Shown: in pieces, positions 29,864-40,440 of the stretch
Layout of the letters: each line of letters opens with the position of its first letter
How positions within the stretch are numbered: position 1 is the stretch's first letter
Assembly (NCBI GenBank): GCA_030560485.1
Contig: JAKTTS010000003.1
Location: 48,633 to 112,632, forward strand
DNA length: 64,000 bases
Reading direction: 5' to 3'
DNA from: Ascoidea tarda (nom. inval.)
Lineage: Eukaryota > Ascomycota > Saccharomycetes > Ascoideales > Ascoideaceae
The notes under the pieces: generated by a model
Database searches by the model: none
The model's input: the letters and a program-made list of their open reading frames with translations, nothing else
What the model was told of the DNA's origin: nothing
Position numbers and translations under genes: made by a program

Positions 29864-30259
29864 ATGTCAAATGCCAATACGAACTCAGGCACAGTTAATA
29901 ACGAAATCAAGCACAACCACAAATTGTATCACAATTTTCAATGGCTAAAGCAAATAAGAGGATTGCCATCTTTAGACACATATGAACTCATCAATCAAGT
30001 CAAACAGACCTTCATCACAAAATACTTTCGCCAGTCTCAATCAAATAATTCGTCTCTACACCTCAAAACTGACATCCAATCAACACCAATGCCAATTCAA
30101 ATGAGCAAGACTGAAAATATCCATGAAAAACATTTAGATACAATGATCACATTCACTACAACCCTTAAATCAAATTTAAAGGAAACCGCTGACATTTTAA
30201 ATCAGGAATTAGACAAAGACATTGAAAATTTAAAATGGCTAGAAGAAATTGTCACTTGA
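29864..30259 (+). CDS. Small hypothetical protein, 131 residues
   Basis: ATG at 29864 gives 131 residues; the frame extends upstream only to non-ATG codons. Not recognised. A conserved-looking segment YHNFQWLKQIRGLPSLDTYE (about residues 22-41) is followed by an amphipathic helix NQVKQTFITKYFRQ. After a polar linker, a C-terminal helical segment (HLDTMITFTTTLKSNLKETA then DILNQELDKDIENLKWLEEI) looks coiled-coil. Size and helix pattern resemble small subunits of kinetochore, BLOC-1 or DASH-type complexes, but this is only architectural. No signal or membrane segment. Confidence 0.65.
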   Translation: MSNANTNSGTVNNEIKHNHKLYHNFQWLKQIRGLPSLDTYELINQVKQTFITKYFRQSQSNNSSLHLKTDIQSTPMPIQMSKTENIHEKHLDTMITFTTTLKSNLKETADILNQELDKDIENLKWLEEIVT

Positions 30260-30703
30260 TAATTAGTAAGAATAGCTCTTCAATAAACATTCTCAATTTG
30301 CTTGGTTTGTCCCTCGATTCAATCAATAACCGCCGTTGTTAGTAGACCCAAATAAAAAAAAAGGGAAATTACAGATTCCTACCAAAGCAAGTATAAAGGA
30401 AAAAAACAACTTCCAACTGCTTCATCCAGATTAGCAGTTTTTTCCAACAGATTTTTCATTTATGGTTGGTAATTATACTTTTTAATCTCACCCCTTTGGT
30501 GCTTGCAAATTAAGGCTTTTTTTAAGGCAATAATTTCTATTCTGCTTCGAGAGCTGTTTGATCCGAACAACAGCCTAATTATGTTTAAACTTTGAGGATA
30601 GCATTGGAGAGCTTATTTAAAATGGCATCAAGATCCCTCATCCTCATTTTATTTCCCTGTTTTTTTTATTCTAGTTTTCAATTTAGTTTTTTTATTTGAT
30701 TTT
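30260..30703. other. Promoter region of AIF-like copy 2
   Basis: 444 bp of AT-rich sequence with T-runs shortly before the ATG. It is not visibly related to the region upstream of copy 1. I see no gene. Confidence 0.55.
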
Positions 30704-31930
30704 ATGAGTTCGACAGCAATTTCTAAAAATATCCTTTTGGTTGGCAATGCCTTTGGTGGATACTCCACTTTGAAATCGTTGGTTACCAATTTGACCAATA
30801 CTTCAAAGACCTACTCAAACCCAACAAATTCACAATTAAATGTCAACATCACTATTTTGGAACCAAGAGATGGATTAGTTAATATCTTGGGGATTCCTTT
30901 ATCAATAATTGATCCCAAATATGCTGCCACAACTTATTTCAACTTTGATCAAAATACCACTAATTTACCAATAAATTCTAAAGATTCGTTATCTCTCTCT
31001 AATCATGTTCAGGTCAAGATCAATCACGTAAAGGAACTTTGCAAATTTCTACATCCAGACCATGCCATCACAGACAAAGATCAGGTTTTAAATTTTGATT
31101 ACTGTGTTTTAGCAACTGGCAGAAAGCGAGATTGGCCATTTGATCCAAAGGGACTAACCAAAACTGAATTTATAAAGGAAATGGAAGAATCTTCAAAACA
31201 AATTGAGGATGCAAAATCAATTATTGTTGCTGGTGGTGGTGCATTGGGCGTCGAAGTAGCAGGGGAGATAAAACAACACTATCCAGATAAATTGGTTAAA
31301 CTAATCCATCCACATGCAACAATTTTGAAAGAGCCAAAATTGCCTAAGGAATTTGCTGAAACTTCAACCAAACTTTTGCAGGATAAGATCGGCAAAGAAA
31401 ATACTCTTTTAAATACAAGGGTTTTGTTTGAAGAAAAAAAAGAAGGAGAAGAATTAATAAACGTAATCACCAATAATCCCCAAAATAAATTGAAATCTGA
31501 TTTGGTTTTTTGGTGCAGTCGTCATTCAAACAATATTAAATTTCTTAATTACAAAGATTCCGAGTTTACTGATTCAATCAATGAAAAGAATGAGCTCAAA
31601 ATTAATGCTGATTGTTCTGTGAAAGGGTTTGAAAATAAAATTTTTGCTACTGGTGATATTACAGACTTGGACGTGATCAAGAGTGCAGGGGGAGCTATTT
31701 TCTGTGATAATATAATTGGTGAAAATATTACAAAACTAATACTAGCTTCATCAGAAACATTGAACCAAGTTACTGTCTGGGGTCCTGGAATGGCCATCAC
31801 TTTTGGAAACAACACCATCGTAAGCTACCAGAGAGATACTCAGAAGACAGAGGTCAACAATCCTGAGATTTTGGAATTCTATAAAACCTACTGCAATTCC
31901 TACCTTGCTGCCAACCTTGGACTACAATAA
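30704..31930 (+). CDS. AIF/AMID-like FAD-dependent oxidoreductase, copy 2
   Basis: A 408-residue paralogue of the gene at 1865-3133, in the opposite orientation. The N-terminal FAD turn is NILLVGNAFGG, so both the second and third glycines of the GGGFGG form seen in relatives are replaced. The NAD(P)H motif GGGALGVEVAGE (about residues 178-189) and the C-terminal FAD motif FATGDITD are intact. A run of 43 residues from GGGALGVEV to LPKEFAE is identical to copy 1, although the rest of the proteins differs at many positions. It is expected to be a soluble flavoprotein using NAD(P)H; no targeting signal is obvious. Copy 1 keeps VGGAFGG, so the two may differ in FAD affinity. Confidence 0.82.
   Translation: MSSTAISKNILLVGNAFGGYSTLKSLVTNLTNTSKTYSNPTNSQLNVNITILEPRDGLVNILGIPLSIIDPKYAATTYFNFDQNTTNLPINSKDSLSLSNHVQVKINHVKELCKFLHPDHAITDKDQVLNFDYCVLATGRKRDWPFDPKGLTKTEFIKEMEESSKQIEDAKSIIVAGGGALGVEVAGEIKQHYPDKLVKLIHPHATILKEPKLPKEFAETSTKLLQDKIGKENTLLNTRVLFEEKKEGEELINVITNNPQNKLKSDLVFWCSRHSNNIKFLNYKDSEFTDSINEKNELKINADCSVKGFENKIFATGDITDLDVIKSAGGAIFCDNIIGENITKLILASSETLNQVTVWGPGMAITFGNNTIVSYQRDTQKTEVNNPEILEFYKTYCNSYLAANLGLQ
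31232..31320 (+). repeat. 89-bp tract identical to 2511-2599 (inverted)
   Basis: Begins GGTGGTGGTGCATTGGGCG and ends CCATCCACATGCAAC. Identical in all 89 positions to the reverse complement of 2511-2599. Differences, mostly synonymous, resume at the next base on the 3' side. Confidence 0.95.
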
Positions 31931-32255
31931 ACTGTCTCTCTATAGAATCTTCTCAGCTATATATTCCACATTCAATAAAAAAATATTTTGAAATTTTTGA
32001 TACAGATAAAGATTCGTCGTTCTGGACGCGTAATTCATGTATCAGTATTCATTATAGCGCATTTGAAGTCACTTCCATACCACTGGTACAGAAGCGTACT
32101 TTTATCACGTGCCTGTTCAATTTTGAAAAAAAAAATTTGGTACTTTTTCAGTGAAAAGTTTGATTCAGAAGTTTGGTCGATTTTTTGTTTTAGAAAACAT
32201 TTTATTGAAGACATTGATCAATTCTACCAGAGACAGCAACAGAAAAAGTTTTAAA
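31931..32255. promoter_or_regulatory. UTP10 promoter with CACGTG and RRPE-like run
   Basis: CACGTG at 32106-32111 (ATCACGTGCC), 150 bp before the ATG. A TTTTGAAAAAAAAAATTTGG stretch lies at about 32123-32142 and resembles an RRPE core. Site use is inferred. Confidence 0.45.
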
Positions 32256-35200
32256 ATGTCCTCTCTAGCAGCACAGCTTTCCTCCATTGCTGCAGTAAAC
32301 TCATCTGTGGCTTTGGACAGAAAGAAAAGATCCAAAATTCACAGTGTTTCGTTGATCTATGATCCAAAAATAGCTGCTACTCAAGATTTCGAATCTATAT
32401 ATGCTGTTGCCTACGAGTCCTTATTGGATTTAGAAACTTTGGACAAGAGATTTTCCAAGTTCAAACTTTCATTGTTTGCTGAAAGCTCAATTTCTATTGA
32501 TAGAAATGTTCAAACTGCTGAAGCTCTATCTAATTTAAACAATGGTATCGACTTATTTTTAAACATTTTATTCAGTTCAAACCAATTTCCCAACAATAAC
32601 GACACTCTAAACTGTTTGGAATGGTTAATTAGAAGATTTAATATAAACATTCACAAATCAAATGTCGAATCATTGCTAATAAATATTCTACCATATTATC
32701 AAAACCCAATTTTTTCAAGAATAGTCAGTTTAGTTCATGTCTCCAATTTACCACTTTTATTTAATTGGTTAAAACCATTTAAAAAACAATCTGCTCAAAA
32801 AATGTCACTTGTTGCAATTCTAAAAGCATTTCAAGATTTTGATTTTTTGAAATTATATATCAGCTATTTAACCACCAAAATAAAGAAAAACTTACAGTAC
32901 AAACAAGAGTTGATTTTCTTTATCAAAATTGTTTTATCTTTATTATCAATCAACTCAAAAAACCAAGACTATCTAACCCAAATTACTTCCGTTATTTTAC
33001 AATTTTCCTCGCTTTTATTGAATTCGTCAAACCTTGATAATCAAATAACTGCTCATACTATTCTTCCAGTTTTATCTGCAACTACTCCTTTAGCTTCTGA
33101 AGTTATTGATGCTGTTGTGGAGACTATTTTATCTTCAACATATAAATTCTCTATTAAAACTTCTATCGTATCAATTGTTAAAATTTACCAGTCAATTAAC
33201 ATTGATTTACTAGAACCCTTTCCCTTGAAGAATTTAAAATTATTGATTAAATTTTTCAAATCGAATGAAGAATATATTGATTTGATTTTTAATCAATGTG
33301 AAAATTCTTCTAACAAGTTTTTTTCTTCCTATTTAAGGTCAATCATAATTAATCAAAACTTAGTTATCACATCTAATAATCATAATATCAACAAAACGAT
33401 AAATCAAATACTACATTTTAGTAATTTTACTAAAAGCGAAAAAAGATTGATTTTAATTGATGCAGTAAAAATTGCTGATGCTAACAAAACAATCGAAAAT
33501 TCTAATTTAATTACAATCTTTGAAAACTTTATCAATATTGATAAAGAATTGGTCAATTCTATTTTGACTGAAAATAATTTAGACTTCTCAAAACTAGAAA
33601 TTAGCTTACAAACTATTTTAATCCATAAAACCAATAAAAAAGGCACTATCACCACTAGTTTAGTTCCAGAAATGATGGAGGTCGAAGAAGAAGAAACTGA
33701 AGATAATAAATCAGAAACCCAAAAATTTATCTCCACTTTACAATCAAACAAAACTGATACTTCATCATTTCTTTACACTGATAAAACAACTATCAACGAG
33801 TTTTCTAAATTGTTGCCTTTGTTTTCTGATTCAATTTCATTAAAATTGACCCAGAAATTTTTCACTATTGTTTTTGAGCAAAAATCTTCTTTAATCACTT
33901 TTTTAACTAGAGTTTCTGTTTCTCAAGGCTGTATGTTGAAAATTAGACTTCTTTCTTTGAAAAATCTTAAAAATGAATTTTCAAAGTTAAAAGATGTCTC
34001 TTTGATTCTGTTTTTACCCATCACTTTAGCCTTGTTACTAGATCCTATTCAGTTTGTTCGTTCAATTGCTGGTGACTTATTGAAAATAATCAATAATAGT
34101 GATTTGGATAAAGAGCCTTATTTGCTCAATCAGCTTTATGATAGTAGCAATTCTGCAGATGTTAATCTTTTAAACAAAGAAGATTCAAAAAATTTACTTG
34201 AAAAACTTATTCAAAATTTAAATGGATTCATTATTGATAATCATCAATTATTTGGTTATTTTTCTTCTCAATTGTTTAATACAAGAAAATTTGGGAAATT
34301 ATATTTAGCATTCTTTGCAAATCAAATTCTTTTAATTAAATTGCCCTACATAAAAACGCAATTATTATTGTTATTTTTAAATTTCCATAACAACCCGAAA
34401 ATATCTAAATCTCTAAGAATTGGTCAATCATCTGAAATATTCAAAGAAATTTTAAATAACTACTCAAGCTCAAGAGGTTTTTGGGAAAATTTTTGCGATT
34501 CATCCAAATTCGATTTTAAAACTTTTGAAAAGGCCATTGTTGACATTATTGGCTTTAAAGAAAAAGCAAGTGCTGGAATCAATTTTATTAAAAGTTCTTT
34601 ACTTTCAAATCATGAGCAATTGTCAAACTACGTATCTAATAAAATAGTTTTAATTTGGAATTCATTGAAGTTGGACGTTCAACTCAATTTATTTAATACT
34701 ATTTTAGATCATTATGCTGATACAGAAAATAATGATGTTTCTTATGATCCTTTGTTAACCTTGCAATCTCTAGATATTCAAAGTGTTGACTTTTTCACTA
34801 ATGTCTTTAAAGATTTGCAAATTTTTAAGAAAACTGCAACTTTAGATAATGCCAGAGAGTCTTTCAGCATTAATGGTTCATCTGCTTTTATTGCAAAGCG
34901 TAGAAGACGCTCTTCAAATTTAACAAAACAAGTTATGAAAAGAACTAGTGTTACAAAAGTTGCTGAATTATATTTAAAAAAATTAACTGCAATTTTAGAA
35001 ATATATGAGAGAAAAGCTAAGTTGTATATTCCAACTTCGGATTTATTAACCATTTTATTTAACTTATTATCTGATCTAGACACATTAGGTTCAGATGGAA
35101 ATCTTCCTGTTTTATACACCCAAGAGACATTGGCCAATTGTATTCTTTTAACTGTTGACAACATCAAGGACAATTCAATTAGCTTGCAGACCAATCCTGT

Positions 35201-37804
35201 TAGAGCTGATTTAATTGTTTCATCTATTCGTTCTTCTCAATCACCTCAATTCCAAAACAAACTTTTGCTTGTTATTGCTTCATTAGCTAGAATCAATCCC
35301 GAGTTGATTTTACATTCTGTGATGCCTATTTTCACATTTATGGGTTCACATACAATCAGGCAAGATGATGAGTTTTCAAACAACGTTATTGAAAAAACTA
35401 TATTATACGTTGTTCCAGCTCTAGCTTCAAATGCTCAAAATGGAAAAGTAGAAGAGATTGAGTTTTTGTTAACAAGTTTTGTCAGTGCATTTAATCATAT
35501 TCCAAGACATAGAAGAGTGAAACTTTTTTCAGCTTTGGCTAACACCTTATGTCCCAAATACTCCATTCATATTATTTTATTTTTGGTTGGTTGTCAATTT
35601 TCTGATTCATTAATTGAACATAAAATGGGTGAATGTAGATCTTTGGTTGAATTTTCATCGTCGTTTTTAAAAAGATTTACTCCAAATGATCAATTGACCT
35701 CTATCAAATATTATCTTGAATTATGGAACGAGTTAAATCTTATCAAAAAGATCAATAGAAACAGAGAAGAAAATAACATTTCTGAGATTGATGAATCCTC
35801 GCTTAAAATTTTTGCTAGATCTATTTTTGGACCTAGTTTTGTTTATAAAAAAGTTTTGGATATCAGCCTATTGCAAAGTAATCTTATTAGATATATTGAC
35901 AGTAGCTTGTTCAATTCATTGGATTATGCTGCTAATAGTCATACTTCCTTCATTAAATTGGGTGTTGCAAAATTATTTTTAACTTCAAGGCCTTCCGATG
36001 AGATTTTCAAAGCATTACTCACTAGTTTTAAAAACCTTATTCAAGACATAATGATTGCATTAAACCACTCCAGTTTTGATTCTATTAATGAAAAGGAAAA
36101 TAATCCATTATTGGATTTGTTAAACAATATTTTAAGTTTATTACCATTACCAATGTTTGTTGATGCTATAATTGAACTCATTCAACCACTTAGTAAAGAA
36201 CTATCGGACAAAAAATTATTGAGTATTTCTTCTCAAGTTATTAGACTAACAGCAACACAATTTGATTTGGAATCAATAGGCAGTCAAAGTAACATCAGTT
36301 GTGCAAATATTTTTATTGAAAAACTTCTCAATATATTAGATATTCAAACAAATATAGAGTTAAAACAAAGTTCATTGAACACTTTCAGTTCTCTAGTCAA
36401 AAGATTTGGCACTAAAATTAATGAAAAGTTTTTAATTAGGGGTTTAAGTTTTATTACAGGAAGTCCATTAATCGATTATATTTCTAGCCCCGAAATTATT
36501 ATTTCCTCTAATAATTTGTTATCAAATATAATCACTGTTGTTGGTGTGAAGTCTGTCAGTTTTCTCCCAAAAATTTTGAAATCATCTTTTGAAATATTTG
36601 ACAGTTCAAAGTCCAAAACTAATAAAAACAAAAAAGATTTTGAGGAGCCTGACGATTCTATGACAGATTTGTTGCAAACATCAATCATATTGTTATACTC
36701 TAGTATAATTCAAAAAATGCCAATTTTCATGCAAACAAACATTGGTAATGTTTTTATGATAATATTTAATTCCAATAATATCAATGAAAGTACTAGATTA
36801 TTAGTTTTAAATTCGATTATTGAAAATATGGAAAAACAAGTTGTTTTAAGAAGTCTTTGTTCATTATGGCCCGAGGTTTCTAAATCTGAAGTTTTTATTT
36901 CAGTTGGCTTGTTTTTGAATATTATTGGAAAAGTTATTAATGACCTTGATAGAAAAACTGCTAATTTGAATGCTAGCATGTTTTTCAAATTTTTATTGCT
37001 TGTTCTTGAATATAGAGTTACAAGTAAATTTGATATTAATACTATTTATAGAATTGAATCATTGTGTTTTGGCTGCGGAAATTCATATGCTTTGAAAACA
37101 GACGAAAGAATATTTAGACCATTGTTTTCATCAATAACTAGATGGGCATTTAATGGAGAGGCAGTCACCAATAAAAAATTAAAGAGGTTCAAAGAATAAC
37201 TTCATTTTTTAGATTTTTTAACAAATTTCAAGAAAATCTTAAATCTGTTGTTACAGCCTATTATTCTTATATTTTTGAATCTGTTATAAAATTATTAGAA
37301 AGATTTAAAAATGGTGATATCAATGACGTATCTCTAAAACGATTAGTTTTTATGTCGTTACTGATTTCTTTTAAATATGATTTAGCTGAAAAAGAGCAAT
37401 CTGGATATTGGCAGGTGGAATCAAGATTTGATTCGATTTCAAAAGGATTGACCGATCAATTATCTAGTATTGACGATGGTATTGGTAAACACTTAGTCAA
37501 AAGTATTGTCACATTATCATACAAATGTAATGGTGATGAACATAATAAAAAAATGTGTGCTTTATTGATTTCTCATATGAAATATGGCTGCAAATCAAAA
37601 GAAAAGCTTTGGGCAGCAAAAGTTTTGAAAGAGTTATATCAAAAAGTTGGATCAGAATGGGAAAATTTGTTACCACAATTGGTTCCTACTATTGCAGAAT
37701 TATTGGAAGATGATGACGAGGAAGTTGAAATGGAAGTTAGAAGTGGTTTAGTGAAAGTGATTGAAAAAGTTCTTGGAGAACCATTAAGCAAGTATCTTGA
37801 CTAA
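32256..37804 (+). CDS. UTP10: U3 snoRNP HEAT-repeat protein Utp10, with one frame break near 37173
   Basis: A very large component of the small-subunit processome (t-Utp/UtpA), needed for pre-rRNA transcription and early cleavages. ATG at 32256 gives MSSLAAQLSSIAAVNSSVAL, the Utp10 N-terminus, followed by SLIYDPKIAATQDFESIYA. The rest is a helical HEAT-type solenoid. The main frame stops at 37197-37199 after a short missense tail (KLKRFKE). The protein resumes in another frame as IKEVQRITSFFRFFNKFQEN and runs to LVPTIAELLEDDDEEVEMEV and the terminal LGEPLSKYLD, as in S. cerevisiae Utp10 (from memory). One extra A in the AAAAAA run at 37173-37178 would unite both parts into a normal 1849-residue protein. 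An error or genuine mutation is likelier than recoding. Length agrees with 1769 residues in S. cerevisiae. Confidence 0.93.
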
Positions 37805-38240
37805 CTAGGTTTATTGTTATAGTGATTTTTTAATGATCTTTTAATTGTCTAAAAGAACAACAACCATAGGTTAAAGAGTTCGATTTAATTTATTTAAAAC
37901 AAAATCTTTAAATTTTTATAATAGAATAATTTGCTCTAAATCTCAAACAGGTAGAAAAAATCCGATGGGGGAAAAACAAATACCGAATTCTGTTGTTCGA
38001 AAACAAAAGAGATTCCAAGCAAATCCGAACACGATTTCGATACGATTCGAATATACGTAACTGCTTTGTACGCACTCTCTAAATGTATGCAAATTGGTGT
38101 GTAATTATGCATATTGATATATTTTGCAGAAGGTATGCTGTCTGTTGGCTGTACTATATTTACAAGTATTTCATAAGTAAATGTTGTCTCAAAAAAGCTA
38201 TTTAGAAAGAAATATAAATTTCTCTTGATATTATTTGAAA
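37805..38240. other. Convergent 3' region between UTP10 and TIM50
   Basis: 436 bp between two stop codons of convergent genes. It contains TTCGAA-rich, locally less AT-rich sequence at 37990-38070. No gene or structured element is recognised. Confidence 0.6.
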
Positions 38241-39770
38241 TCATTGCACTGGTTGAGCTTGTTGAGCTTTTTGCATTTTTTCCATTTGAGCCTTTGCTAT
38301 ATCTTCTTGGTTTGGCATACCTTCTGTCAAGAGTTTATTGATGGAAAATTTTTGATCTGAAAGCATTTGTTTTTCCATTTCTTTTTGTTTTTCCAACATT
38401 TCTTGACCTTTTTCTTCCAAGAATTTTAAATAACTTTTATATTGTCTTTGACCTTCTTCACGAATTAAATCAATGTACATTTTTGGTTCATCGTCTTGTT
38501 TACCCCCGTTGCTGCTAACGTTTGCGGTGCTCCCTAAGGGTTGTAATCCCAATAATTTAAATGCCCAATTTCCTTTATGGTTTTTCTTTTTCAATTCATA
38601 CTCTTTTTTAAACTCTTCTCTTAATTTCATTTCTCTTTGATGGAATTCTTCAGGAATTTCAAATTTGTCTTCAAAAGTTCTTATAATTGGTCTAATATCT
38701 TTAATATTTGGTTGAGCTGCTATATATTCTAAAATTGGAATCAATCTAATTAATTTATCATCGGGTTTACCATCCCAAGGTTTCATTCCGATTGCATTAT
38801 CTGGTTGTAATTCGAAACAGTTTGGATCAGTATCAACAATAATAATTTTACCTAAATCTCTATTCATTAGTGACAAATCTTTTATTATCTTTCCGTCGAC
38901 ATATCTTGCTGCCTCTCTGTGCAATGCATATGATATGTGTAATTTGTTTGGATCCAATCTTTCAATTGTTCTTTCATTATACATGAAAGAATTAGATGAA
39001 AATATAACAATTTCGTAGTACAACGACAAGTATGATAAAAAGTAGTCTAAACCCGGTCTCTTTGCTGTTCTCCAGCCACCATCTTTGGTCCATTCTGAAT
39101 GAACCAATAAATCTTCTAATCCTATGACTAGTGTCAATGGTCTCTTATATGGTTCTGGTGGAGAAGGAGGTAATAATTCTTCAAATGCTGGTTCGGAGAA
39201 ATAAGAAAAGATAGATTGAAATCTTTTTTTGAGTCTTTCATACATTAACACTGGAGTATAACCATTATCGACATATGATTCTCCTGGTAGTGTGATTTTT
39301 TCTTCTTCACCTTCGTCCCAGTTTCTGGTTAAATATGCTGTGCCTAATATAGTTGCCCCGACAAATGAGAAAAATGATAAATTACCCCATTTATCCCTTT
39401 TACGATCTAAGGAACTAACTCTTTTTTTTCTTTCTCTTTTATCGTTATCGCTATCATTTTCATTTTCATTTTCGTTTTCGCTTTCTCGTTTTTTAGCTTC
39501 CTCTATTTGTTTTTGCCTTTCGCTTTCCTTATGATGTTTTTCAATCTCATCGACTTCGAAACCAGCTTTGGCCAATATGTCGTCACTCAAAATAGAGCTT
39601 GGTTCACCTTTCTCGGTTTTTTTGCTTGATAAATAACGATTTGGGTTATAATTGATATTAATTTTTCTATCAACCAATCTTATCGAATTCAAAGTATTTC
39701 TCAAGTAGTATGATTGATGAAATTGGAATCTTCTAGAACCAATAATTGCTGATCTTGACAAAAAACTCAT
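38241..39770 (-). CDS. TIM50: TIM23 translocase receptor subunit Tim50
   Basis: The first ATG is at 39770-39768, giving 509 residues. A Ser/Arg/Tyr-rich presequence (MSFLSRSAIIGSRRFQFHQS) precedes a charged stretch (ENENENENDSDNDKRERKKR) and one membrane span at about residues 120-137 (NLSFFSFVGATILGTAYLTR). The intermembrane-space domain is a degenerate FCP1/NIF phosphatase fold: TLVIGLEDLLVHSEW where active relatives have DxDxT, then TAKRPGLDYFLSYLSLYYEI, IVIFSSNSF and IIIVDTDPNCF. A Gln/Glu/Lys-rich tail ends the protein. Tim50 receives presequence proteins from the outer-membrane TOM complex and gates Tim23. The longer acidic insert before the span is the main difference from the 476-residue S. 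cerevisiae protein. Confidence 0.96.
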   Translation of the reverse strand: MSFLSRSAIIGSRRFQFHQSYYLRNTLNSIRLVDRKININYNPNRYLSSKKTEKGEPSSILSDDILAKAGFEVDEIEKHHKESERQKQIEEAKKRESENENENENDSDNDKRERKKRVSSLDRKRDKWGNLSFFSFVGATILGTAYLTRNWDEGEEEKITLPGESYVDNGYTPVLMYERLKKRFQSIFSYFSEPAFEELLPPSPPEPYKRPLTLVIGLEDLLVHSEWTKDGGWRTAKRPGLDYFLSYLSLYYEIVIFSSNSFMYNERTIERLDPNKLHISYALHREAARYVDGKIIKDLSLMNRDLGKIIIVDTDPNCFELQPDNAIGMKPWDGKPDDKLIRLIPILEYIAAQPNIKDIRPIIRTFEDKFEIPEEFHQREMKLREEFKKEYELKKKNHKGNWAFKLLGLQPLGSTANVSSNGGKQDDEPKMYIDLIREEGQRQYKSYLKFLEEKGQEMLEKQKEMEKQMLSDQKFSINKLLTEGMPNQEDIAKAQMEKMQKAQQAQPVQ

Positions 39771-40215
39771 ATTGAAAACGCGCAAAAACTTGTAAACGTA
39801 AATGATCCAACCCACTTGCAATTAAAACACGTAGTAATGCAAAAAAACTGGTCCAACCAACAGCACTTTCTGGCTTTTAATCAGCAATCAGACTATCTTC
39901 TATGAAAATTTTTCTCTCAATTCTTGGTGGGTGCGAAAAAAGGAACCCTGGGTCCTGCGGAGGGTAAGCAACCACTACTGTGGACTCAAAGCGACATATT
40001 CGAAGCTTCAAATCAATAGTAATTTGGTGGCAATTCAATGGTACTACATTTGATTCAAGAGAAGCTACCCAATCCTTTTGATTAACACTAAACTAAACGA
40101 AACTAACGCAAACAAAAACGAAACTACAAAATAAGAAAGATAAGGAAGATAAGAAAGATAAGGAAGATAAAAAAGATAAGGAAGATAAAAAAGTTATTAA
40201 TTGGCCAATAGCTGC
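39771..40215. other. TIM50 promoter and repeat-bearing 3' flank of the small GPI-type gene
   Basis: The TIM50-proximal part includes GAACCCTGGGTCCTGCGG (about 39942-39960), a short G+C-rich patch. Next to the small gene lies the GATAAGGAA repeat array (40128-40192). No gene is seen. Confidence 0.55.
40128..40192. repeat. GATAAGAAA/GATAAGGAA 9-bp tandem array
   Basis: About seven units of GATAAGGAA, GATAAGAAA and GATAAAAAA in near-perfect register, ending 24 bp from the stop of the small GPI-type gene. T-rich on that gene's sense strand. Confidence 0.85.
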
Positions 40216-40440
40216 TTACAATAAAAGAGCAATACCAATACCAACAACACCAGCAGCGAGTGGAAAGCTGCCTTTTGCAACATTGTTCTCATAAATAGGT
40301 GGAACAATAGAACCACTGTCATTGTGATAACCAGAACCACCAACTCCACTACCATCAGTATGTGGGCCTGTTTCATTGGAAGTATAGGAAAAAACACCTG
40401 TGGCAGCACAAGCGACGAGGACAACGTTTGAGAAGAACAT
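40216..40440 (-). CDS. Small secreted, probably GPI-anchored cell-wall protein, 74 residues
   Basis: The whole protein looks like a signal peptide plus a GPI signal with a short core. An N-terminal hydrophobic signal (MFFSNVVLVACAATGVFSYT) is followed by about 30 polar residues rich in Gly, Ser, Asp and Asn (ETGPHTDGSGVGGSGYHNDS). The C-terminus has small residues near the presumed attachment region (NNVAKGS) followed by a hydrophobic end PLAAGVVGIGIALLL. Tiny GPI proteins of this form occur in yeast cell walls. The mature anchored peptide would be only about 30 residues. ATG at 40440-40438 has a long AT-rich promoter. I know no specific orthologue. Confidence 0.7.
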   Translation of the reverse strand: MFFSNVVLVACAATGVFSYTSNETGPHTDGSGVGGSGYHNDSGSIVPPIYENNVAKGSFPLAAGVVGIGIALLL

